A stretch of 40,124 nt of DNA from a virus: positions 1 to 40,124 of IMG/VR virus record IMGVR_UViG_3300008219_000029. The stretch is one strand, 5' to 3'. Positions 25,447-33,515 of the stretch are shown here, one piece after another. Below the pieces are notes generated by a model, which was not told the DNA's origin, did not search any database, and was given only the letters and a program-made list of their open reading frames with translations. Positions within the stretch are counted from its first letter, which is position 1. Each line of letters opens with the position of its first letter. The translations under genes were made by a program, and so were the position numbers.

Positions 25447-26646
25447 TTAGTTTTCAAGTTGTTTTAGCGTTTCAGAAATGGCTTTCTGAGATACTACGGC
25501 TTCCCGCTTATCGCTTTCAAGGGCTATGGTAGTCCCTGAACTTTTGCTAATAGTTCTGCCATTCATACGTAGCGTAACTTTTAGCTTTTTGGCGACCTTT
25601 TCGGCTTGTGCTGGTGATATGACAGTGTATGTCATAGCGTTTTTAGCAGTAAGCTTGCGCTTTAAATATTCTGCCGTCGCGTCGGGGTCAATCCATTTTC
25701 TAGTAGCACGTTTATTTACTAACTTATACCCTGGGACTTCGTTACCTGCTTCTAATTGATCAAAAGCAAACGATCTTACGTCCTTAATCCATGGCTCCAA
25801 CTTCGAGGCTAATTCTAGCGCCTGTCCTAATTCTAGCACAGGTATGGTAAGTTCGGCACCTTTTTTCGATAACTCTTTGTTTTCGGTTATCAATTCGCCG
25901 TCGAGTAACGCTAAAGCGTTTCGTGCTGTCTTACCTTTTTCGGGACATATAGCCGCGGCAGGACAAAACTTACACCAGTCACCTTCATTTAAGTTTTCAC
26001 CTGGTTCTGATTCTTCAGCTACCGTAACAGCGTCAAGGAATCTGTCACCAAAGGCGTCTACTTCAGCGACGGTTGTTGACCAAACGTCTAAAGTTTCTTC
26101 GCGCTTATCCGACGGTTGGATGATGCCAAAATGAACCGGTGTTTCGGCGTCTATTTCAGTATCGAATAGGTCACTATCTAATGCTAGCCACACACAAAAG
26201 AACATCTGGTCGTTGTTGTCAGCGTAGACCATTACACCGTCGCCAAATTTGTAATCCGCACACGCTATAACACCGTCGCCATACGCTAAGATATCAGGCG
26301 TCCCGCCTATAACTTCGCTGAATTCTAACAATTCTTCGGTGATTACCGTAGTAAGGTTATAGTCCTCTACGAAATCTTCTAAAGATTCCATAGCCGGTAT
26401 GACTTTTTCTTCCAACAACTCAGGGGTTAGCTTGGCGTCGTTAAATTCTACGCCGCGTTCCAACAACTCGTCGTACTCTATACCTTCTTCTTCCAGTATT
26501 TCGCAGCAAGTGTGAAGCATAGTACCACGGTCCGCATGAACACTACCTTTATCTACACGGTCTATAGTGCTAGATAGAGCAGCCCAACCGGAGCAATTTA
26601 AAGTGCGCTTAGCGGTACTGCCGCCGTATTTATAGTGAAAACTCAT
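25447..26646 (-). CDS. DUF2800 Cas4/AddB-like PD-(D/E)XK nuclease with Fe-S motif
   Basis: A 399-residue protein. Nuclease motifs in order: GTMLHTCCE (His45, RecB-type), GGTPD (D118), then CADYK (D131-x-K133). Three cysteines in C225-x2-C228-x5-C234 together with Cys18 near the N-terminus form the four-cysteine pattern that holds a 4Fe-4S cluster in Cas4 and AddB nucleases. The C-terminal ~150 residues are helical and contain a basic motif (KRATRKWIDPDATAEYLK). It probably resects or processes phage DNA ends or supports recombination, together with the SSB-like protein just downstream. The family is DUF2800. AAGGAA lies upstream of the ATG. Confidence 0.8.
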   Translation of the reverse strand: MSFHYKYGGSTAKRTLNCSGWAALSSTIDRVDKGSVHADRGTMLHTCCEILEEEGIEYDELLERGVEFNDAKLTPELLEEKVIPAMESLEDFVEDYNLTTVITEELLEFSEVIGGTPDILAYGDGVIACADYKFGDGVMVYADNNDQMFFCVWLALDSDLFDTEIDAETPVHFGIIQPSDKREETLDVWSTTVAEVDAFGDRFLDAVTVAEESEPGENLNEGDWCKFCPAAAICPEKGKTARNALALLDGELITENKELSKKGAELTIPVLELGQALELASKLEPWIKDVRSFAFDQLEAGNEVPGYKLVNKRATRKWIDPDATAEYLKRKLTAKNAMTYTVISPAQAEKVAKKLKVTLRMNGRTISKSSGTTIALESDKREAVVSQKAISETLKQLEN

Positions 26647-26660
26647 AGTGTGTGTATTCC

Positions 26661-26927
26661 TTAATCTAGTTTAGATTCAGTTTCATAAGCAGGACCGCCA
26701 TCACCGTCTATCACAGACGTTTTTTGATAACAGCGAACTATTGCAGTGAGCACATCATTTTCTGATATTAGCTCGCCGACAATTTTCTTCTTAGGATCAG
26801 GCTTAATAGATAAACGCGCCGATTCGTCTTTAACGAATTCGATAACGTCGATAGGTAAATAGTACCCTTTGGTTTTTTTAATCACCTTTCTAGGTAATTC
26901 TTTTTCGAACTGTCGAACTTGTGACAT
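26661..26927 (-). CDS. Small protein of unknown function at head of replication operon
   Basis: An 88-residue, basic, Lys-rich protein (first gene of the minus-strand block). It opens MSQVRQFEKELPRKVIKKTKG and has a central YLPIDVIEFVKDESARL helix and a short EENDVLTAIVRCY-like helix (SENDVLTAIVRCYQK). The size and short strand plus two helices could fit a ribbon-helix-helix-like regulator, but no clear motif is present. AGGAGC lies 8 nt upstream of the ATG. Being first after the divergent promoter it might autoregulate the operon (inference). Confidence 0.6.
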   Translation of the reverse strand: MSQVRQFEKELPRKVIKKTKGYYLPIDVIEFVKDESARLSIKPDPKKKIVGELISENDVLTAIVRCYQKTSVIDGDGGPAYETESKLD

Positions 26928-27070
26928 ATTGTCTGCTCCTGTTTTAGCTTGTTTTCGTCTTACTAAATTTAATACTAGTATGACATTTCGAATATACCAA
27001 GTTTTTTATTTGTATTTTTTACATATAGTGCTATGCTTTAAAATACACCCACTTATAAAAGGCACACACA
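26928..27070. promoter_or_regulatory. Divergent promoter region between the replication blocks
   Basis: A/T-rich 143-bp gap between divergent genes. Minus strand: TTGGTA (complement of 26995-27000), 17-bp spacer, TAGTAT (complement of 26972-26977). Plus strand: TTTACA (27018-27023), 15-bp spacer, TAAAAT (27039-27044), followed by AAAGG at the plus-strand gene. Both are moderate matches to sigma70 sites. No operator repeat was obvious. Confidence 0.55.
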
Positions 27071-27319
27071 ATGGCTTTATTCACTAAAAAACCAAAGGTA
27101 GTAGAAGGGATACAATGGAACGGCGACAACTTAGCAGAGATTCAAAAACTCGTAGGTAGGACCGAAGCTTGCACCGACGAAGAAGGGGGCTTAATTGTTA
27201 CGGTACCGCACGGTCGTATGTACGTCACTCGCAGCCATTGGATACTTAAAGACCCAAGCGAGGGGGTATTAATACTGTCTGACTTTCATTTAAAGCTACG
27301 CTACAAAGCTAAGAAGTAA
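27071..27319 (+). CDS. Small phage protein of unknown function
   Basis: An 82-residue, mixed alpha/beta protein (VEGIQWNGDNLAEIQKLVG, then GLIVTVPHGRMYVTRSHWIL). This resembles a set of short phage proteins with a 'w.G.n..ei..lv' opening that are frequent in early regions; their function is not known to me. AAAGG lies 8 nt before the ATG. It is the first gene of the plus-strand early block, directly after the divergent promoter, so it is probably expressed early. Confidence 0.65.
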   Translation: MALFTKKPKVVEGIQWNGDNLAEIQKLVGRTEACTDEEGGLIVTVPHGRMYVTRSHWILKDPSEGVLILSDFHLKLRYKAKK

Positions 27320-27323
27320 GATT

Positions 27324-27626
27324 ATGGAATCTAAATTACAAGCCAAATGCATGAAGCTTGCCAAAGTTAATAAAGTTTTAGCGCGGAAGGTTAACGCTGA
27401 AGCTAGAAAAGGTTTTCCAGATCTGCTTTTAATATTTCCCATAACGGGAAAAACAGTATATGTAGAAATGAAACGCCCGAACGGTAAAGGGAAGCTGTCT
27501 AAGTTACAAGAGTTAGAATTAGACAGAATCCGCAAGCAAGGTGCAAGCGCGTATCAATGCGCGTCGTATGATAAGTTCGCTGAGATTATTCGAACTCACT
27601 TGATAACCTACTATACAAGTATCTAA
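27324..27626 (+). CDS. VRR-NUC domain nuclease
   Basis: A 100-residue, single-domain VRR-NUC protein. The motifs are Glu2 in the first helix, GFPD at 30-33 with D33, and VEMK with E48 and K50, followed by KLSKLQELELDRIRKQGA, the conserved basic helix. This is the PD-(D/E)XK nuclease fold; phage members are thought to cut branched or flapped DNA such as Holliday-junction intermediates. The neighbours (a NinH-like HTH and a SNF2 helicase) suggest DNA processing. The Shine-Dalgarno site is weak. Length equals the usual stand-alone phage form. Confidence 0.85.
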   Translation: MESKLQAKCMKLAKVNKVLARKVNAEARKGFPDLLLIFPITGKTVYVEMKRPNGKGKLSKLQELELDRIRKQGASAYQCASYDKFAEIIRTHLITYYTSI

Positions 27627-27629
27627 GTT

Positions 27630-27836
27630 ATGAAAGAATTAAAAGTCTATACAGTTCAAGAGTTGTTACTAACGCCTACCTTTATGGGTAATCAATGTAA
27701 GTTAGCTAACTATCTCAATATTCATAGAACAACACTTAAAAAATATATAGACGATAAGAATAACGAATTTCACTCTATATTAGCAATGAACGGCGGTTAC
27801 GTCTTTATGACTATACCGTCAACCGCAAGGAGATAA
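27630..27836 (+). CDS. NinH-like HTH protein
   Basis: A 68-residue protein with a Fis-type helix-turn-helix: GNQCKLANYLNIHRTTLKKY (~20-39), then IDDKNNEFHSIL. This follows the NinH pattern of lambdoid phages, a small DNA-binding protein of the nin region with no firm function. Length is as usual for NinH. Its Shine-Dalgarno site is weak, and it follows the VRR-NUC gene by 3 bp, so coupled translation is likely. It could regulate early transcription or shape DNA (inference). Confidence 0.65.
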   Translation: MKELKVYTVQELLLTPTFMGNQCKLANYLNIHRTTLKKYIDDKNNEFHSILAMNGGYVFMTIPSTARR

Positions 27837-27841
27837 TCATT

Positions 27842-28213
27842 ATGTCAAAAGAATCTAGTGGCCCATATGTTCCCGTGTGGATGAAAAAACAAAGATTAAC
27901 GCTTGACCTAATCGACCTTTTAAAATCGCGTATGAATTGTAGCTGCGGAGCTACAAAAAACGACGGCGTGATAAAGGCGATAGCTAAAGAAGTAATACAG
28001 CTTGGTTATCGTAAGCTAGTAAAGCCAGGCAAAGTACCTAAAGGTAAAGCTAACAGTGAAGTAGCTAAACGCGCAGCGTTAATCGAAGAACTGCATACCG
28101 CAATGCTACCGCGTATTAGCTATTGGATGCAAAGGAACCGCGCCGATGTTGTACGTGATGTGCTAGATGAAGTAATTTACTTAGGCTACCGCGTAGCAGT
28201 TGAGGCGGCATAA
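27842..28213 (+). CDS. Unknown protein with internal duplication
   Basis: A 123-residue protein made of two related halves. IKAIAKEVIQLGYRKLV (~45-61) and VVRDVLDEVIYLGYRVAV (~104-121) align well, and the preceding helices (LIDLLKSRMN and LIEELHTAML) also correspond. The first half has CSC at ~33-35 (weak metal-binding hint). AAGGAG is 10 nt from the ATG. No function recognised. The duplication suggests a two-fold protein or a binding surface used twice. Confidence 0.65.
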   Translation: MSKESSGPYVPVWMKKQRLTLDLIDLLKSRMNCSCGATKNDGVIKAIAKEVIQLGYRKLVKPGKVPKGKANSEVAKRAALIEELHTAMLPRISYWMQRNRADVVRDVLDEVIYLGYRVAVEAA

Positions 28214-28214
28214 T

Positions 28215-28406
28215 ATGACAGACTACGAACAGCTAACATTACAGCTAAAAATTTGTGAGATATCACTCGTTCAAATCGGCTTAGAATTACAGCACAACGG
28301 GCATTTGCACGTAGAAACTGAAGCAATATTAGAAGCTAGCCAAGAAAATATCAGTATTCTTGCTGCTAGTATTCAAGAGGCGACGGGTCATGTTGAAACT
28401 AAGTAA
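28215..28406 (+). CDS. Small helical protein of unknown function
   Basis: A 63-residue product starting at ATG 28215, with GAGG 9 nt upstream; an in-frame TTG further upstream lies in the previous gene. It is an alternating-charge helical protein (YEQLTLQLKICEISLVQIGLE) with no recognised motif. Its 3' end overlaps the helicase gene start by 17 nt. Confidence 0.6.
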   Translation: MTDYEQLTLQLKICEISLVQIGLELQHNGHLHVETEAILEASQENISILAASIQEATGHVETK

Positions 28407-29802
28407 CTTAAAAGAAACACAGCAATTAGCTATTGACCGTTTGTATGAAAGCGACGAGACAATGCTAATTGCGCCCAAGGGGTTCGGTAAATGTGTCGTA
28501 GGCTTCACCGCTATTCAAGACCTTATAAAAGATAACGTCTTGAAACGTGTACTAGTACTGTCTACCGCCCAAGTATGTAAAGAGGTATGGGCTAAAGAGG
28601 CTGAGAACTGGGAGCACTTACAAGGTGTTGACGCCGTTTGCCTTACAGGTAACGACATTAAAACACGTCATAGTTTAATGAAACAAAACTCTAAGATCGT
28701 TATCTGTAACTTTGAGCTAATGGAATGGTTATTCACTAACTATAAAGATCCTATCTTTGACGGTTTACTTGTAGACGAAATAACCAAGCTTAAATCAGTA
28801 GGCGGTACGGGCTTCAAGAAAATTCGTAAATTCCTCAAGCATTTTAGCTGGCGTGTTGGCATGACTGCCGACCCTGTAGCTCAAGAAAGTATAGAGATAT
28901 ACGGACAAATGCTAATAGTTGACCAAGGCAAGCGCTTAGGTCGTAACCGTGATAACTTCAAGCGTAAGTTTTTCATGCAAATGGATTACTTAGGGCATAA
29001 CTGGGACTTCCAACCAGGCGGGTTAGCAAGACTGACGGCGGTATTATCTGACGTTATGTACACTGTAGACAGCGCGGAATATGAAGAAGGTTTACCGGCA
29101 CTTGAAGATATAAAAGTACCTGTAAAACTACCTGAGATAGTACGCGGTTATTATACTGAAATGGTTAAGCATAATTTTGTTTATATAAAGCATCAAGCAT
29201 TAGAAGCACCTAACGAAGCAGCATTACAGAGTAAGCTATTTCAAATGTGCTGCGGTAGTGTGTACCGTACACCGGAAGACGACGCATACGGCGTACTTAA
29301 AACAGCTAAGAAAGAAGCTATATTCTTACATAGCGCTAAAATGAATGCCTTAGATAAATTAATTAAAACTATGACTACGCCAGTAATCGTAGCCTATCAA
29401 TTTTCTTTTCAACGCGACGAGTTAATAAAAAAATATAATGCGCCGGTTTTTAGTGCCACAAATTCTAAGAAGTATAACGACCAGCTAATGAACGATTGGA
29501 ACGCTGGCGTAGTACCTATACTATTATTGCATCCGAAGTCTGCGGGCCATGGTTTAAATTTACAGTACGGTAACTGTAGTACCTTAATATGTCTTTCGTA
29601 CTTTTGGTCTGCCGACGAATGGGATCAATTAATAGGGCGCATTCGAAGACGCGGACAACGGGCAAGTACAGTGACCCGATATACAATTTTCTGTACTGAC
29701 ACTATGGAGGATTGCGTAATGCAACCGAAGCTAGAACAGCGCGAAGAGTCCGCCGACTTATTCCACGAATACCTAGCAAAACAAAAAATACTAAACATTT
29801 AA
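28390..29802 (+). CDS. SNF2-type (SF2) DNA helicase/translocase
   Basis: A 470-residue protein, start ATG 28390 with AGAGG 9 nt upstream; the earlier in-frame start lies in the preceding gene. SF2 motifs in order: motif I APKGFGKC (K34), motif II LLVDEITKLK (DE 129-130), motif III GMTA (157-160), and motif VI QLIGRIRRRGQRAS near 413-426. It resembles the compact SNF2/DEAD helicases found in many phages. ATP-driven DNA unwinding or translocation is expected, perhaps with the VRR-NUC nuclease upstream (27324-27626). The position after GKC lacks the usual Thr/Ser of the Walker A end (Cys instead), as noted in the findings. Confidence 0.85.
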   Translation: MLKLSNLKETQQLAIDRLYESDETMLIAPKGFGKCVVGFTAIQDLIKDNVLKRVLVLSTAQVCKEVWAKEAENWEHLQGVDAVCLTGNDIKTRHSLMKQNSKIVICNFELMEWLFTNYKDPIFDGLLVDEITKLKSVGGTGFKKIRKFLKHFSWRVGMTADPVAQESIEIYGQMLIVDQGKRLGRNRDNFKRKFFMQMDYLGHNWDFQPGGLARLTAVLSDVMYTVDSAEYEEGLPALEDIKVPVKLPEIVRGYYTEMVKHNFVYIKHQALEAPNEAALQSKLFQMCCGSVYRTPEDDAYGVLKTAKKEAIFLHSAKMNALDKLIKTMTTPVIVAYQFSFQRDELIKKYNAPVFSATNSKKYNDQLMNDWNAGVVPILLLHPKSAGHGLNLQYGNCSTLICLSYFWSADEWDQLIGRIRRRGQRASTVTRYTIFCTDTMEDCVMQPKLEQREESADLFHEYLAKQKILNI

Positions 29803-29818
29803 CACAGGATATATTAAT

Positions 29819-30058
29819 ATGACTAGTCCATTTTCAATCCCAAACGACCCACGTAGAGATTCAGTTAATCGTATGATTAAAGCACTTATGAACCACCGCG
29901 ACGTAGTGTTACGCAGCAATAAGCCATTACCGAAATTTACTTCACATGGTAACCCTATCTACCCTACTCAAGAGGAAAAAGATCTCGCGGCGAAAAATTG
30001 GGCTAGACTTAATACTATAAATAATCTTATAGCTAAATTAGAAGCTATAGCATACTAA
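29819..30058 (+). CDS. Small protein of unknown function
   Basis: A 79-residue protein with a basic, Pro-containing N-terminus (PFSIPNDPRRDSVNRMIKALM) and two charged helices. No motif recognised. AGGAT lies about 10 nt upstream. The gene sits between the SNF2 helicase and a HAD hydrolase with short spacing, hence co-transcribed. Confidence 0.55.
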   Translation: MTSPFSIPNDPRRDSVNRMIKALMNHRDVVLRSNKPLPKFTSHGNPIYPTQEEKDLAAKNWARLNTINNLIAKLEAIAY

Positions 30059-30067
30059 GGGGGACTT

Positions 30068-30529
30068 ATGTTAAAAAGTCTAAAGGTATTACCTCCTACA
30101 GTGTTCGCGGTTGACTTTGACGGTACATGTACTGGCTTCGATTTTCCGAACATAGGTAAAGATATTGGCGCTGCGCCGGTGTTACGTGAATTAGTGGCTA
30201 ATGGTCACAAAATAATACTATTCACTATGCGGTCTGACAAAGCTAACCCGACTAGTGACGACCCTGAGATTATATGTCAGGAAGGTGCGGACACTAACTA
30301 CTTATCTCAAGCGGTAAGGTGGTTTAAGGAAAACAAAATACCGCTGTACGGCGTCAACTACAATCCAACTCAAGGGTCCTGGACCGATAGCCCTAAAACC
30401 TACGCGCACTATATTATTGACGATACCGCTTTAGGTTGTCCGACTATGATCGACCCTAAAATTAGTGACCGTCCTTTTGTTGATTGGATTCATATTCGCA
30501 TGATGTTAGAAGCGCGGGGGCTATTATGA
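30068..30529 (+). CDS. HAD-superfamily hydrolase/phosphatase
   Basis: A 153-residue single-domain HAD protein. Motif I VDFDGT has catalytic D16 and D18, motif II LFTMRS has T53, and motif IV IIDD has D118 and D119. Residues ~40-50 form the helix after motif I. The small size means no large cap domain. HAD enzymes of this kind usually dephosphorylate small substrates or nucleotides; a nucleotide-metabolism role in a phage early region fits but is inference. AAGGGGG lies before the ATG. It overlaps the next gene by 4 nt. Confidence 0.8.
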   Translation: MLKSLKVLPPTVFAVDFDGTCTGFDFPNIGKDIGAAPVLRELVANGHKIILFTMRSDKANPTSDDPEIICQEGADTNYLSQAVRWFKENKIPLYGVNYNPTQGSWTDSPKTYAHYIIDDTALGCPTMIDPKISDRPFVDWIHIRMMLEARGLL

Positions 30530-30759
30530 GTTGTGATTATTGCGAACGACGCGCTACATATAATTTTCTTCACGGTGAAAGTTTATGTAATAACTGCGCC
30601 CGTGAACTACCTTTCAACGCTTTAGAAGCTAGAAAGCTAATGGCTGAGCTTAGAAAATTAGTACATGAAATTCATGATACTAAAACAATAAAAGCTAAGA
30701 AAGCGCTACACGAAAAGCTAGCCAAGCTAATTTTAGGGGATTCTAATGGTAGAAGCTAA
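30526..30759 (+). CDS. Small zinc-ribbon protein
   Basis: A 77-residue protein starting at ATG 30526 (ATGA overlap with the HAD gene, GGGGG upstream). It carries CDYC at 3-6 and CNNC at 22-25, giving a four-cysteine zinc-binding knuckle of the type C-x2-C-x15-C-x2-C. The rest is a charged helix (ALEARKLMAELRKLVHEIHD) that could dimerise. Zinc ribbons in phage early proteins often bind nucleic acid or RNA polymerase. The function here is unknown. Confidence 0.65.
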   Translation: MSCDYCERRATYNFLHGESLCNNCARELPFNALEARKLMAELRKLVHEIHDTKTIKAKKALHEKLAKLILGDSNGRS

Positions 30760-30961
30760 CTACGTACTATTGTCCTCGTATCTGATCCTAGTGTTCTGCT
30801 ATACCTTATTAGCTTACATTGCTAACCATGGTAAAAAGAATCAATCGTTTCGTACACTAGTCGTTTTCACGATCACATTAATAAGCCCTTTAGTACTTGT
30901 ATACTGCTTAGCTAAGTTATACGTGTACTTAAAGGATACTGAGGTTAAACCGGATGAATGA
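30746..30961 (+). CDS. Small two-span membrane protein
   Basis: A 71-residue protein with two hydrophobic segments: ~6-26 (YVLLSSYLILVFCYTLLAYIA) and ~38-58 (LVVFTITLISPLVLVYCLAKL), separated by a basic loop (HGKKNQSF). This fits a hairpin inner-membrane protein. AGGGGA precedes the ATG. It overlaps the gene before and the primase-helicase gene after. No function recognised. Confidence 0.65.
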   Translation: MVEANYVLLSSYLILVFCYTLLAYIANHGKKNQSFRTLVVFTITLISPLVLVYCLAKLYVYLKDTEVKPDE

Positions 30962-33362
30962 TATTTCTAATAATATACACACATTTATACAAAATATATT
31001 CGGGACTTTAGACGAAGACGAGCAGGTACTTTACTGGGGTTCTGCAAGTCCTATTCCCGGGTTTCCAAAATCCGAAGCTGAATTTCAAAGGATAATATCA
31101 CGTCGCAGCGTGAAAAAAGCTTGTTACTTTAGTACGTCTACGATAACGCCTGACGCTGAAGGTAAGCTATACAACAGGCAATCGCTATTCTATCGTATGC
31201 ATTGCATAGTTTTAGATGATATTGGCTCTGGCCTTGGCTCTAAGTGTAAGGTATCTGAATTACCCGACGTTCTACGTTACGAATATTCATGGCGCACTGA
31301 AACGTCGCCCGATAACTATCAATATGGTTTTGTATTTGACGAACCTATAAAAAATATCCACGACGCTATACAGTTTATTAAAATAATATACGGTGCAGGT
31401 CCTTGGGATAGTGGCGGCGCTACGCCTAATAAACTAGTACGTTTACCTTGTGGTCTTAACTTAAAAGATAAATACGCGGTAGACGGCGAGCTATTTAGAA
31501 TAGGCGATGAAGCTAAACACGGGCTATTCACTAATGACCCGTTTAACACTTTTTCACCTAGCGAACTGCTAGAAATAGTACGCGCTGGTGTTACTTGGGA
31601 AGATATACAAAGCGGTAACGCTGGTAAACTCGACCCTAGACGGTCACAAGGTACGACCTCATGGCGTGAAGGTGTCTACCAAAGTAACATGGAAGGTGTG
31701 GTAGACGATGCATTAGAATGGCTTAACGAGCGTGAATTAATCGTTAACGAAAGTGGTGACTGGGTAGATGTTATTTGCCCGTGGCATAAGGATCATTCAG
31801 ACGGTGGTGGTAATACCGCAGGTTATAGTCCTTTAGGCCATGGGTCTGATCCAGTTAAAAGGTCATTCCATTGTTTTCATGACCACTGTAGCGATAAACA
31901 TTCTAATGAATTTTTACAATGGATTGCTGAAGAAGGTGGCCCGCTCGTACCATATCACGACCCCGTACCTTTACTAGTGGCTCAATGGGCTTTTGATAAG
32001 GTTAGTAGTTGTTTTATAGATTTAAGAGAACCCGACGCGGAGCCTGAGCCTCAACGGGGGTTTCAAACAGGTCATTTAACTAAGGTTTTTTGGGTGAATG
32101 CGGCGGGTAAGCCTGTTAAAGCCACGCAGTACGCTTGCATAACAGAATCCCCAGGGTTCTTAAAGTTATCAGGGTACCGTAATGTACCTGGGGGTCCGCG
32201 TGTCCTCGATTACAACGGTAAAAAACGCTTGAACTCTTGGAGTGTTCCAGGCTGGGAGACTGAAAGCTTAGACAAGTCACGCGACCACTGGGACATATTC
32301 ACTGAGTTTGTTAAATACCTAATGCCTAATGGCGACGATGCGTCATGGTTCCTAGACCACTTAGCAGCCAAAGCACAAGATCCTACATACCGTGGGCCGT
32401 GTGTTGTACTATCTACGCCAGCACAAGGGTCGGGTCGTGGTACGTTAGAAAAACTAATGGGCGATATCTGGGGTTCTTGGAACATGAAAACGACGGGGCT
32501 TAACGAATTAGTGGGCGGGCTAAGCGGAAGCGGTTTTAACGACTTTTTAGTGTGTACTTGGCTTACTGTGCCTGAAGCTATGGCGTCGCAGTTATCTAAG
32601 ACGGAAGATGCGAAAGCCTACGAGTCATTGAAAACAGGTATAGATCCTGAAATGACTAGCCATGTAATACGTAAAAAGTACGGATCGCAAAGTACACAAA
32701 GTGTATATAGCTCTGTGGTTATATGTACGAATCGTGTGGGGTGTTTAAATATACCAGTAAGTGACCGTCGATTTTTTGATATCGATTGTACTGTCCGACC
32801 TGCCACGCCTGAATACTTCAAAGAGCTTAATGCGTGGCGTAAAACTAATTGGTGTCCTGTCGTATGGAATGAGTTACGAACGCGTGACATATCACATCAT
32901 AGCGGTTTTTCACCTAAACGTTTACAGCGTGACGAAGAAGCCACGGAGATCGTTGTACGCGGTTTAGTAGGTCAACAACCGTTAGACCGTATTGCTTCGG
33001 CTGCGCTGTTATTTGCTGATCAAAACTGCGAAGGTTTAATTCATACGGGTACGATTGCCAATTGGGTCGCCTCGTATCCTGTACAATTAGGCGTACCAAG
33101 TTTTGATAATTGGACGGGTATACTTAAACGTTGTTTAGCTGACCAGACCAGCGAGGTTAAAGTTAACGGGGTGCGTAAATCGTATCGCTCCGGTAATGCT
33201 AAGTGCTATGTACGTCATACATTAAGTGATATTGGTCATGGTTCGTCGGATAAATTAGCTAACGAATGGTCTAGGGATACTATACAAAAGTTAGCCCATT
33301 CAGCCACGGCGGAAGAATTCAGGGACTTTGTACTTGATATCTTTAATGATGCCGGTGTATAG
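30954..33362 (+). CDS. Primase-like plus SF3 (DUF5906-type) helicase
   Basis: An 802-residue replication protein. Residues 1-200 contain an acidic primase-like core (CIVLDDIGSG at 84-93, then ETSPDNYQYGF at 116-126). Residues ~270-315 hold a zinc motif (CPWH at 275-278, CFHDHC at 307-312). Residues ~470-650 are the D5/DUF5906 SF3 helicase: P-loop G492-S-G-R-G-T497, with R495 where Lys is expected; DRRFF marks the usual arginine-containing motif. The C-terminus is a DNA-binding-like region. It would synthesise primers and unwind for the family A polymerase. GAGG lies before the ATG. Confidence 0.85.
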   Translation: MNDISNNIHTFIQNIFGTLDEDEQVLYWGSASPIPGFPKSEAEFQRIISRRSVKKACYFSTSTITPDAEGKLYNRQSLFYRMHCIVLDDIGSGLGSKCKVSELPDVLRYEYSWRTETSPDNYQYGFVFDEPIKNIHDAIQFIKIIYGAGPWDSGGATPNKLVRLPCGLNLKDKYAVDGELFRIGDEAKHGLFTNDPFNTFSPSELLEIVRAGVTWEDIQSGNAGKLDPRRSQGTTSWREGVYQSNMEGVVDDALEWLNERELIVNESGDWVDVICPWHKDHSDGGGNTAGYSPLGHGSDPVKRSFHCFHDHCSDKHSNEFLQWIAEEGGPLVPYHDPVPLLVAQWAFDKVSSCFIDLREPDAEPEPQRGFQTGHLTKVFWVNAAGKPVKATQYACITESPGFLKLSGYRNVPGGPRVLDYNGKKRLNSWSVPGWETESLDKSRDHWDIFTEFVKYLMPNGDDASWFLDHLAAKAQDPTYRGPCVVLSTPAQGSGRGTLEKLMGDIWGSWNMKTTGLNELVGGLSGSGFNDFLVCTWLTVPEAMASQLSKTEDAKAYESLKTGIDPEMTSHVIRKKYGSQSTQSVYSSVVICTNRVGCLNIPVSDRRFFDIDCTVRPATPEYFKELNAWRKTNWCPVVWNELRTRDISHHSGFSPKRLQRDEEATEIVVRGLVGQQPLDRIASAALLFADQNCEGLIHTGTIANWVASYPVQLGVPSFDNWTGILKRCLADQTSEVKVNGVRKSYRSGNAKCYVRHTLSDIGHGSSDKLANEWSRDTIQKLAHSATAEEFRDFVLDIFNDAGV

Positions 33363-33369
33363 AAGAAGT

Positions 33370-33422
33370 GCTACTTTTCACGAGGTATTTTAAGTTTAAG
33401 ACCTTTACCGTGGAAAAGTAGC
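33370..33422. other. Large bulged hairpin with pseudoknot-capable loop
   Basis: GCTACTTTTCACG (33370-33382) pairs with CGTGGAAAAGTAGC (33409-33422): 13 bp with a single bulged G and a 26-nt loop. The loop contains AGACCTT (33399-33405), which can also pair with AAGGTCT (33432-33438) downstream. No T-run follows, so it is not a simple terminator. Confidence 0.75.
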
Positions 33423-33431
33423 AAAATGCGT

Positions 33432-33456
33432 AAGGTCTCTAATTGAGACCTTTATT
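33432..33456 (+). terminator. Terminator-type hairpin after the primase-helicase gene
   Basis: AAGGTCTC (33432-33439) and GAGACCTT (33445-33452) form a perfect 8-bp stem with a 5-nt loop, followed by TATT. The U-run is weak. Its 5' arm can instead pair with the upstream loop, giving mutually exclusive structures. Confidence 0.65.
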
Positions 33457-33471
33457 CTGCCCTACTATAAT
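33443..33471 (+). promoter_or_regulatory. Sigma70-type promoter P1
   Basis: TTGAGA (33443-33448), 17-bp spacer, TATAAT (33466-33471): a near-consensus promoter. Its -35 overlaps the terminator's 3' arm. It reads towards the 33578 gene and the downstream accessory genes. Confidence 0.8.
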
Positions 33472-33473
33472 GT

Positions 33474-33515
33474 AAATGTCAATACAATACTTATATACAT
33501 TTTATATTGACATTT
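33474..33515. promoter_or_regulatory. 11-bp inverted repeat, candidate operator
   Basis: AAATGTCAATA (33474-33484) and TATTGACATTT (33505-33515) are perfect inverted copies with a 20-bp A/T-rich spacer. The left arm sits at the P1 start site and the right arm covers the P2 -35 box. That position suits a repressor-binding site. Confidence 0.7.

Noticed and set aside
33370-33422. Large bulged hairpin read as a plain terminator
   Set aside because: No T-run follows on either strand and the loop is 26 nt; listed as structured element instead.
33428-33448. Six-codon reading frame (ATG CGT AAG GTC TCT AAT TGA) in the terminator region
   Set aside because: No ribosome site and no regulatory codon run, so a leader peptide is not supported.
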